Assembly (NCBI GenBank): GCA_009917405.1
Contig: QZED01000006.1
Span: 1 to 56,546 of the forward strand
DNA length: 56,546 nt
Direction: 5' to 3'
DNA from: a bacterium c-19
GTDB taxonomy: Bacteria; Bacillota_I; Bacilli_A; Erysipelotrichales; Erysipelotrichaceae
The notes beneath the pieces were generated by a model that saw only the letters and a list, made by a program, of their open reading frames with translations, ran no database searches and was not told the origin of the DNA. This document shows positions 17,100 through 24,088 of this stretch, piece by piece (the stretch's first letter is position 1; each line of letters begins with the position of its first letter). The position numbers and the translations under genes were made by a program.

Positions 17100-18036
17100 A
17101 TTTTCTTTTATCATTCCTGTATATAATACATCAGCTTATTTGGCGGATTGTGTAAAAAGTGCATTAGATCAGGATTATGATCGTAAACGCTGTGAAATTA
17201 TTTTAATTGATGACGGTTCAACTGATGACAGCGTATCTTTATGCGATCGATTGGCAGATCAATATCCGATGATCAAAGTGTTTCATCAGCACAATCAAGG
17301 CACGGCAGCTGCGAGAAATTTAGGGCTTCAGAATGCGTCGGGAGAATATATTATCTTTTTGGATTCCGATGATCGTATCTTGCCGAATGCATGTCAATCG
17401 CTTCATGAAATCATTGAAGCACATCATATCGATATTATCGTGACCAATTTATGCATGATTGACGGTGAGCATCAGGAAAAGTTATGTCATGATCAGGGCT
17501 TAAACAATACGATCGTCAGCGGACGTGATTACTTATATCATGAATTGAGTCATCACTCTTTACATATGGCAATGGTGTTACAGATTTATCGCCGTGCGTT
17601 CTTAAATGAAAATCAGTTACGGCTGCTCAGCGGGATGCGCTATGAGGATGAGGACTTTACACCGCGAGCTTTATTAGCTACAGATGCGGTATACGTTTCC
17701 GATCTATGCTTTTATCAATATTTGATTCATGATGCATCAATTACGCATCAAAGCGATTATTATCCGAAAGTTAAAGATCTGTATACAATTCTTTTACAGT
17801 TGGATGAATTGTATCAAAAAGAAGCAGAGCCGCTTCGATCTTATTTAAGGGAAAGCTTATTAGAAAAATATTTATATTTGTATGCGAAAGCAAATGCTTA
17901 TGAAAAGCAGTTTGATGATATTAGAAATAAAGCTTTTGTAAAAGGAAAAGCAAAATCGATGCGAAATCGATTAAAAGTTCTGTTATTTTGTCTGAGTGAT
18001 CAACTCTATTGTCGCATCAATCAAAAAGGGAGGTAG
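17068..18036 (+). CDS. Family 2 glycosyltransferase
   Basis: 322 residues from ATG 17068, chosen because GAGG (17056-17059) lies 8 bases ahead; an upstream in-frame GTG at 17059 overlaps the SD. FSFIIPVYNTSAYLADCVKSAL, IILIDDGSTDDS, NQGTAAARNLGLQNASGEYIIFLDSDD and GMRYEDEDFTPRALLAT are standard for GT2 enzymes of EPS and teichoic-acid loci (EpsH/CpsJ-like). It would add a sugar to the lipid-linked intermediate. Donor unknown. Confidence 0.88.
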   Translation: MQKTGDLPFVEFSFIIPVYNTSAYLADCVKSALDQDYDRKRCEIILIDDGSTDDSVSLCDRLADQYPMIKVFHQHNQGTAAARNLGLQNASGEYIIFLDSDDRILPNACQSLHEIIEAHHIDIIVTNLCMIDGEHQEKLCHDQGLNNTIVSGRDYLYHELSHHSLHMAMVLQIYRRAFLNENQLRLLSGMRYEDEDFTPRALLATDAVYVSDLCFYQYLIHDASITHQSDYYPKVKDLYTILLQLDELYQKEAEPLRSYLRESLLEKYLYLYAKANAYEKQFDDIRNKAFVKGKAKSMRNRLKVLLFCLSDQLYCRINQKGR

Positions 18037-18038
18037 CT

Positions 18039-19313
18039 ATGGGGAAATTGAAATCAAACACACTGTTATCTTCTGTTTCCGGCTGGTATTTGGTGCTGAG
18101 TACACTGTTTTATTACAGTGCGGTATACGATGGGCTGGAGCTTGTCAGCTATTTATGCTTTTACGGATTGCCGCTTATCTATATACTTGTTCATTATCAA
18201 GACGCACTTTCATTACTGCGGCTTTGTTTCCGTAATTGCTTGAAATATTATCTGTTATCGATAGTGATTATGGCATTGCTCAGTATCGTATTGCCGTATG
18301 TGAGCGGGACAAATGATTACAGCTATTTTACAATTCGCATCTTACAAATTGCCAAAGAGAGCATCAAGCTCTTGTTTTTGGTTATGCTTTTTATTCGTTA
18401 TATATCTCCACAGGGAGATATTAAGCTGTTTATGCGCTATTTTGTTTATTCTACGTGTATTTATATTTTAGGAACAATGATCATTATCTGTATACCGCCT
18501 TTACGAGAACTGTTATTGACATTAAATAAGGCAGATGCGAATGTTATCCGTCTGGCACATAAAGCAACCTACGTGACACGTTTCGGATGGTGCGGCTTCT
18601 CCGGTTTTACTTATACATTGAAATGTTCGCTGGCGGTTATGATGATGTGCTTTTTTATGTATGAAGAGCGGTTTAAGCAATTTTGGGAAAACTGCGTACT
18701 GTTGTTTTTTTGCATGTTGGGAAATTTATTTTACGGACGTGTCGGGATTATTGTAAGCGGAATTTTTTTCCTGATTTTATTGACAGGCTTTTGGCTGAAA
18801 GAGCGAAAGCTGGCATATCGTCTGTTGGTGATGATTGGCAGCGGAATGGGTGCGATTGCCGTATTGGCGCTATGTTCTCAAGCTGCACGCGCTTGGCTGT
18901 ATTGGGCCTTTCAGAGTTTCGTCAATTTATTTACGACCGGCAGTATGGAAACGACATCTTCTGCCTCTTTGGAGAAAATGTATTTTATGCCGGAATGGAA
19001 AACGCTTCTGATTGGTGATGCACGATATATGATGCCGAAAGGACGATATTATATGGGAACCGATGTGGGCTTGCTAAGACCGATACTGTTCGGCGGAATA
19101 CTGTTTCAGGCGCTTCGATATTCCACATTAATTATATCGCTGCGGCAATTAAAAGCGGATTGGCAATTTTCACCGACTTGGCTTGTTTATCTTTCGATAA
19201 TTTTGTTTCTGATCTTTGAAATGAAAGGTGAGGTTATCGCTCCTGTTATTTCAATTATCTTTGCTCTGGCAGTATTGGCGGCTTATGCGAAAGAAACGGC
19301 GGAAAAGAAATGA
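18039..19313 (+). CDS. Wzy-like polysaccharide repeat-unit polymerase (polytopic membrane protein)
   Basis: 424 residues from ATG 18039, which has GGGAGG (18028-18033) five bases ahead; a longer reading from TTG 18009 has no SD. About 10-12 hydrophobic helices cover most of the protein. A long outer loop near residues 290-350 (TTGSMETTSSASLEKMYFMPEWKTLLIGDARYMMPKG.. MGTDVGLLRPI) has the character of the Wzy/WaaL loop. The LLIGD..GTDVG pair recurs in Gram-positive capsule polymerases. Sequence conservation in this family is low, so the call rests on topology, this loop and position between glycosyltransferases. Confidence 0.75.
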   Translation: MGKLKSNTLLSSVSGWYLVLSTLFYYSAVYDGLELVSYLCFYGLPLIYILVHYQDALSLLRLCFRNCLKYYLLSIVIMALLSIVLPYVSGTNDYSYFTIRILQIAKESIKLLFLVMLFIRYISPQGDIKLFMRYFVYSTCIYILGTMIIICIPPLRELLLTLNKADANVIRLAHKATYVTRFGWCGFSGFTYTLKCSLAVMMMCFFMYEERFKQFWENCVLLFFCMLGNLFYGRVGIIVSGIFFLILLTGFWLKERKLAYRLLVMIGSGMGAIAVLALCSQAARAWLYWAFQSFVNLFTTGSMETTSSASLEKMYFMPEWKTLLIGDARYMMPKGRYYMGTDVGLLRPILFGGILFQALRYSTLIISLRQLKADWQFSPTWLVYLSIILFLIFEMKGEVIAPVISIIFALAVLAAYAKETAEKK

Positions 19314-19321
19314 GGGCGAAT

Positions 19322-20281
19322 ATGCAAATATCAATCATAATCCCTGTATATCAGGTTGAGGAGTATTTAAAGGAATGCTTGGATTCGATTGTCAGACAGG
19401 ATCAAAAGATTGCCGTTCAGGCAATTATTATCGATGACGGCAGTAAAGATCGCTCTTCCTCGATTGCGCAGGAATATGTCGATCGATATCCGGATCGTTT
19501 TGAATATTATCGAAAAGTAAACGGCGGTTTAAGCGATGCACGAAATTTTGGTGTGCCTTATGCGAAGGGTGAATATTTGATGTTTTTGGACGGTGATGAT
19601 TATTTAGCGGATCATGCCTGCAAAACGATTATTGATACCTTTGAGAAAACGAATGCCGATCTGTTATTTTTTGATTATATTAATTTTGATGAGGAACATC
19701 AAGAAGTCTATCATGTATATGAAGGAACAAGCAGTTTTGTGAGCGCAAAACAGTATTTGTTATGTCCGCCGACCGCTTGGAATAAGGTCATGAGAACGAA
19801 GCTGTATCGGGAACAGAAGATTTACTTTCCGAAAGGCATTTGGTATGAGGATTTGGCTACAACCGGTGCTTATGTGAATTTTGCGCGGAAATTGTATTAT
19901 TTGCAAGACGGCTTATACTATTATCGTCAGCGCAGTCAATCGATTATGAATCAGGAATCATATAATCCTAAAATGATGGATATGCTTCCGGCTATTCAAA
20001 ATCTGCTTCATCAGATGGATTGTAAAGCATATTATGAGGAATTGGAATATTTATGCGTATGTAATTTGTTTTATAACAGCGGTGAGCGTTTATTAAAATA
20101 TCATCGAACAAAAGAATTAACAAAGTTGGTGCAGTTTGTGAATGAACAGTTTCCTCATTGTTTAGATAATAATTATTTAAAAAAACGCAGCCGTTTTTAT
20201 CGGCTAATTTGCAGTTTTGTCAGTAAAGAACATTATCGAAGTGCAAATCTGTTGTACAAGTTAAAAAATAAAATGGTATAA
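19322..20281 (+). CDS. Family 2 glycosyltransferase
   Basis: 319 residues from ATG 19322, with GAGGG five bases upstream and the start MQISIIIPVYQVEEYL aligned to the family. An ATG at 19310 in the same frame overlaps the polymerase stop (ATGA) and could be used. IIDDGSKDRSS, NGGLSDARNFGVPYAKGEYLMFLDGDDYL (DGDD) and IWYEDLATTGAYV are clear GT2 landmarks. It is similar in layout to the glycosyltransferase at 17068 and may be its paralogue with a different sugar. Part of repeat-unit assembly. Confidence 0.88.
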   Translation: MQISIIIPVYQVEEYLKECLDSIVRQDQKIAVQAIIIDDGSKDRSSSIAQEYVDRYPDRFEYYRKVNGGLSDARNFGVPYAKGEYLMFLDGDDYLADHACKTIIDTFEKTNADLLFFDYINFDEEHQEVYHVYEGTSSFVSAKQYLLCPPTAWNKVMRTKLYREQKIYFPKGIWYEDLATTGAYVNFARKLYYLQDGLYYYRQRSQSIMNQESYNPKMMDMLPAIQNLLHQMDCKAYYEELEYLCVCNLFYNSGERLLKYHRTKELTKLVQFVNEQFPHCLDNNYLKKRSRFYRLICSFVSKEHYRSANLLYKLKNKMV

Positions 20282-20304
20282 TATGGTAGATAAAGGAGAC
20301 GTCT

Positions 20305-21219
20305 ATGGATCGTATACTCGCAATAATTGTCAGCTATAACCGCAAGGAGCTTTTGAAAGAGGCAATCGAACATCTGTTAAAACAACAAGCGGATAATCTT
20401 GATATTTTAGTGGTGGATAATGCCAGTACAGATGGTACGAAGGGGTATATTCAAGGATATATTGATGATAATAAAATCATTTATGAAAATACCGGAAGTA
20501 ATATCGGCGGAGCCGGCGGGTTTTCGACTGGTATTCGGATCGGTGTAGAAAAAGGCTACGATTTTTTATGGGTGATGGATGACGATACTATGGTTCAGCC
20601 GAATGCATTATCCGAATTGTTAGAGGCAAAGGAATTGTTAAACGGAAACTTTGGCTTTTTATGCAGCGATGTGCGCTGGATTGATGGTTCTCCCTGTGCA
20701 ATGAACATTCCGAATATCGATGATCGATGGTATGAACATACAACAGAGATTACGCAAGGATTATTAAAGGTAAAGCAGTGTTCGTTTGTTTCATGCTTTA
20801 TTCCGGCAAGCGTGGTAAAGGATGTCGGTTTACCGATCAAGGAGTTCTTTATTTGGGGCGATGATTCCGAATATACGAAACGAATCAGCCTAAAATATCC
20901 GTGTTATATGGCGGCAAAAAGCTGCGTAATCCATAAAATGAAAAACAATCAGCCGACAGATATTGTGAATGAATCGCCGGATCGCTTATTCCGCTATCAG
21001 TATTCTTATCGCAATATGTATTATGTGAAAAAACTCGAGGGCGGTAAACTTAATATGTTCATGTTTTATTACCGTACCGGATTAGAGATGATGCGCATTT
21101 GTAAAAGTAAACAAGGCGGTAAGTGGAAGAAACTGAAAACAGTTTACGGCAGTATGAGAAAACGTAAGAAGTTTCGTCCGCAGATTGAATATGTACAGGA
21201 TTCTGAACAATTGCGTTAA
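20305..21219 (+). CDS. GlfT-like glycosyltransferase, probable galactofuranosyltransferase
   Basis: 304 residues. ILAIIVSYNRKELLKEAIEHLLKQ, VVDNASTDGT, NTGSNIGGAGGFSTGI, and FLWVMDDDT with the triple Asp, then FFIWGDDSEYTKRI with the WxDDxE-type catalytic region, match the COG1216 group that includes galactofuranosyltransferases. UDP-galactopyranose mutase is encoded two genes downstream, which makes UDP-galactofuranose the likely donor. A rhamnosyl donor is the main alternative, because rmlA/rmlB lie in cluster B, but rmlC and rmlD are absent. SD AAGGAG precedes the start. Confidence 0.82.
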   Translation: MDRILAIIVSYNRKELLKEAIEHLLKQQADNLDILVVDNASTDGTKGYIQGYIDDNKIIYENTGSNIGGAGGFSTGIRIGVEKGYDFLWVMDDDTMVQPNALSELLEAKELLNGNFGFLCSDVRWIDGSPCAMNIPNIDDRWYEHTTEITQGLLKVKQCSFVSCFIPASVVKDVGLPIKEFFIWGDDSEYTKRISLKYPCYMAAKSCVIHKMKNNQPTDIVNESPDRLFRYQYSYRNMYYVKKLEGGKLNMFMFYYRTGLEMMRICKSKQGGKWKKLKTVYGSMRKRKKFRPQIEYVQDSEQLR

Positions 21220-21288
21220 AAGATCAAGAGCATTGAACATTTTATTTTGATGGTTTCATTTGTTTTACAAGACAGAAAGGAGCAGGCT

Positions 21289-22734
21289 ATGCGGAAAAGT
21301 GTTAAAATCAACTATCTGTTAAATTTAGGCTATCAGCTGCTGTTGATTGCCCTTCCGCTGATTACAACGCCTTATATATCCAGAGTCTTGGGTGATTATG
21401 CGATCGGCTCTTACAGCTTTACACAGTCGGTTGTCACTTATTTCACTTTACTTGGCTGTATCGGCTTAGGCTTATACGGACAAAGGGAGATCGCTTATTG
21501 TCAAAATGATTTTCAAAAGCGCACGAAGCTGTTGTATGAACTTGTTTTATTAAAGCTTATCTCCGTAACGGTCAGTTTTGTTTTATATTTTTTTGTAATT
21601 CAGTCTGTCGAAAAGTTTCAATTATTATTTTATATTCAAATGATTGATTTAATTGCGAATATTTTTGATATTAATTATTTCTATCAAGGCCTAGAAGATT
21701 TCTCTAAGATCATCACGCGCAATGTGATTGTACGCTTTATCAGTATCGCGTGTGTGTTTTTATTGGTAAAATCACCCGAGGATCTGCCGCTTTATGTATT
21801 GATTCAGTCATTGTCGATTTTATTCGGCAATATGAGTATGTGGCTTACACTGCCGAAATATCTTGTCAGATTGGATCAGTATTCTTTAGAGATCAAAAAG
21901 CATTTGCGTCCGACGCTTGTGTTGTTTTTGCCGCAGGTTGCCGTTTCGGTGTATACGGTATTGGATCGAACGATGATTGAGCTTTTAACAGGCAATACAA
22001 GAGAAATCGGTTATTATGAACAGGCGCAAAAAATCGTAAAGCTGGCACTTACGATTGTGACTTCGCTCGGTACGGTGATGTTGCCACGTATTTCCAGCTT
22101 ATATGCAGGGGAACAAAATGAAGCAATTAAGCGTTATATTTATCAGTCTCTACAGTTTGTAATGTTAATCGGGTGTCCGATTATGTTTGGTTTGATTGGT
22201 GTCGCTCATAATTTGGTGCCGTGGTTTTTAGGGGATCAGTTTTTGGCAAGCATTCCTTTGGTGATGATTACTGCGCCGATTGTGATCTTTATCGGTATGA
22301 GCAATGTCATCGGTATTCAATTTTTATTGCCGACACGTCGCCAAAAAGCATATACGGTTTCTACATTGGTGGGATCCGGTGTAAATCTTGTTTTGAATTT
22401 GGTACTGATACCGCGCTTTTTATCCTTAGGTGCGACAATAGCGTCGGTAATTGCCGAACTGTCGGTAACTGCCTTTCAATTTTATTGTGTGCATGATGTA
22501 ATACGATTAAGACCGATCATAAAAGAAAACAGTAAATATCTGTTAATGTCTTTGGCGATGTTTGCGATTGTATATCCGATGAGCATTTGGCTGAAGCCGT
22601 CTGTGTTCTATACGGTGTTATTGATGGGAATCGGTGCTTCATTTTATTTTATCGGTCTAATTTTAGTGAAGGATTCCTTAATCTATGGTATCATTGATAC
22701 AATAAAACAAAAGAGTAAAAAGCTGAAAGGCTGA
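21289..22734 (+). CDS. Wzx-type polysaccharide flippase
   Basis: 481 residues from ATG 21289, which has AAAGGAG six bases upstream; an open frame from TTG 21247 has no SD. Twelve to fourteen hydrophobic helices, the opening NYLLNLGYQLLLIALPLITTPYISRVLG and the pattern IGSYSFTQSVVTYFTLLGCIGLGLYGQREIA are characteristic of the MOP-superfamily oligosaccharide flippases. It would move the finished lipid-linked repeat unit of cluster A across the membrane to the polymerase at 18039. A second, only distantly similar flippase sits in cluster B. Confidence 0.92.
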   Translation: MRKSVKINYLLNLGYQLLLIALPLITTPYISRVLGDYAIGSYSFTQSVVTYFTLLGCIGLGLYGQREIAYCQNDFQKRTKLLYELVLLKLISVTVSFVLYFFVIQSVEKFQLLFYIQMIDLIANIFDINYFYQGLEDFSKIITRNVIVRFISIACVFLLVKSPEDLPLYVLIQSLSILFGNMSMWLTLPKYLVRLDQYSLEIKKHLRPTLVLFLPQVAVSVYTVLDRTMIELLTGNTREIGYYEQAQKIVKLALTIVTSLGTVMLPRISSLYAGEQNEAIKRYIYQSLQFVMLIGCPIMFGLIGVAHNLVPWFLGDQFLASIPLVMITAPIVIFIGMSNVIGIQFLLPTRRQKAYTVSTLVGSGVNLVLNLVLIPRFLSLGATIASVIAELSVTAFQFYCVHDVIRLRPIIKENSKYLLMSLAMFAIVYPMSIWLKPSVFYTVLLMGIGASFYFIGLILVKDSLIYGIIDTIKQKSKKLKG

Positions 22735-22745
22735 GGAGGAAGTAT

Positions 22746-23831
22746 ATGCATTATCCATATGTGATCGTCGGTGCAGGTATTGCGGGCATTACCGTTGCGG
22801 AACGTCTTGCGCAAAAATATGATCAGCCGATTTTGTTAGTTGAGAAAAGAAATCATATCGGCGGCAATATTTATGATTGTTATAATTACGAGGGGATTTT
22901 AATCCATCAATATGGTCCGCATATTTTTCATACGAATCATAAGCATGTGTATGATTATCTATCACAGTTTACGGAGTGGAATGATTTCCAGCATCGTGTG
23001 TTGACGTATGTGGACGGCAATTTATTGCCGATGCCGATTTCGTTAGAGACATTGAATCAACTTTATCATTTGAATTTGTCAGTGGAAGAAATGGCGGCTT
23101 TTATCGAACAGCGCTGTGTGAAGATTGATTCCGTTCAAACGAGTGAGGATGTAGCCTTGTCTAAGGCAGGGCGTGATATTTATGAGAAATTCTTTAAGAA
23201 TTATACGATGAAGCAGTGGGGATGTGATCCTTCCGAATTAGATCCTTCTGTGATCAGTCGCATACCGTTCCGGTTTAATCGCGATACTCGCTATTTTGCG
23301 GATCGTTATCAGGGAATGCCGAAGCTCGGATATACGAAAATGTGTGAAGCGATGTTACAGCATAAAAATATTCATGTTCTGTTACAGTGTGATTTCCGTG
23401 ATATTCAAAAGGATATTACTTATGATAAACTGATTTATACGGGACCGGCTGATGAATTTTATGATTATAAATTCGGAGAATTGTTGTATCGCAGCTTGGA
23501 GTTCAAGTTTGAAACGCATGATAAAGAGATGTATCAACAGGCACCGGTTGTAAATTATCCGAATGATTATGATTATACGCGTATTACGGAATTTAAGCAG
23601 CTGACTTGGCAGAAGCATGATAAGACGACAATTGTTAAGGAATTCCCTTGTTTCGGTAAGGAGCCTTACTATCCGTATCCGACGAAGGAGTGGAAGGACA
23701 AGTTTGCGCTTTACAAGGAATTGATGGATCAGGAACAGAATGTGTATTTTATCGGCAGACTTGCGGAGTATCAATATTATAATATGGACGCTATTGTGGA
23801 TAAGGCGTTAAAGTTGGCAGAGAGCTTATAG
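22746..23831 (+). CDS. glf: UDP-galactopyranose mutase
   Basis: 361 residues. Flavoenzyme that interconverts UDP-galactopyranose and UDP-galactofuranose. FAD-binding YVIVGAGIAGITVAERLA, then VEKRNHIGGNIYD, GPHIFHTNH, the substrate region YTMKQWGCDPSELDPSV with the conserved Trp, FNRDTRYFADRYQGMPKLGYT, and the C-terminal GRLAEYQYYNMD signature. It supplies the galactofuranose donor for the GlfT-like enzyme. SD GAGGAGG precedes the start. Last large gene of cluster A. Confidence 0.97.
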   Translation: MHYPYVIVGAGIAGITVAERLAQKYDQPILLVEKRNHIGGNIYDCYNYEGILIHQYGPHIFHTNHKHVYDYLSQFTEWNDFQHRVLTYVDGNLLPMPISLETLNQLYHLNLSVEEMAAFIEQRCVKIDSVQTSEDVALSKAGRDIYEKFFKNYTMKQWGCDPSELDPSVISRIPFRFNRDTRYFADRYQGMPKLGYTKMCEAMLQHKNIHVLLQCDFRDIQKDITYDKLIYTGPADEFYDYKFGELLYRSLEFKFETHDKEMYQQAPVVNYPNDYDYTRITEFKQLTWQKHDKTTIVKEFPCFGKEPYYPYPTKEWKDKFALYKELMDQEQNVYFIGRLAEYQYYNMDAIVDKALKLAESL

Positions 23832-23854
23832 TCGTCGAAAAGGAGTGAGTGGAT

Positions 23855-23953
23855 ATGGCAGATTGGTTAAAGTGTAAACGGATTACCGATTATTTGACGT
23901 CGTATCGGCTCGCTTTTTATGATGCCTTATTTTATAACATTTTTAAGGGCTAA
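23855..23953 (+). CDS. Small open frame of 32 codons after glf (uncertain)
   Basis: ATG 23855 to TAA 23951-23953 with AGGAG (23841-23845) nine bases upstream, 23 bases after the glf stop. The peptide begins MADWLKCKRITDYLTSYR and ends in an aromatic-hydrophobic stretch (LAFYDALFYNIFKG). I recognise no family. It may be a real small protein translated with cluster A, or the surviving start of a longer gene whose remainder was lost. The bases after it turn abruptly more AT-rich. Confidence 0.4.
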   Translation: MADWLKCKRITDYLTSYRLAFYDALFYNIFKG

Positions 23954-24019
23954 ATCAATTGCTTTACATTAAGAAATTATCATTTTTGATTATAATATTT
24001 ATGAATTGTTTTTTAGATC

Positions 24020-24048
24020 TTGATAAATTTTCGTTTGAAGAATATAAT
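24020..24048 (+). promoter_or_regulatory. Promoter of the LRR/CAP secreted protein
   Basis: TTGATA (24020-24025), 17-base spacer, TATAAT (24043-24048), 41 bases before the start. It separates this gene from cluster A. Confidence 0.7.
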
Positions 24049-24088
24049 ACAAATGTTCTAGTATAGAAAGTATAAGAAGGAGAAAACT

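Noticed and set aside
18009-18038. Longer N-termini for the polymerase (TTG 18009) and the flippase (TTG 21247)
   Set aside because: Both extensions lack a ribosome binding site and overlap or precede good SD sequences that match ATG 18039 and ATG 21289.
23382-23774. A 130-codon minus-strand open frame inside glf
   Set aside because: It is antisense to a clear, full-length glf, has biased, low-complexity composition and no credible start signal.
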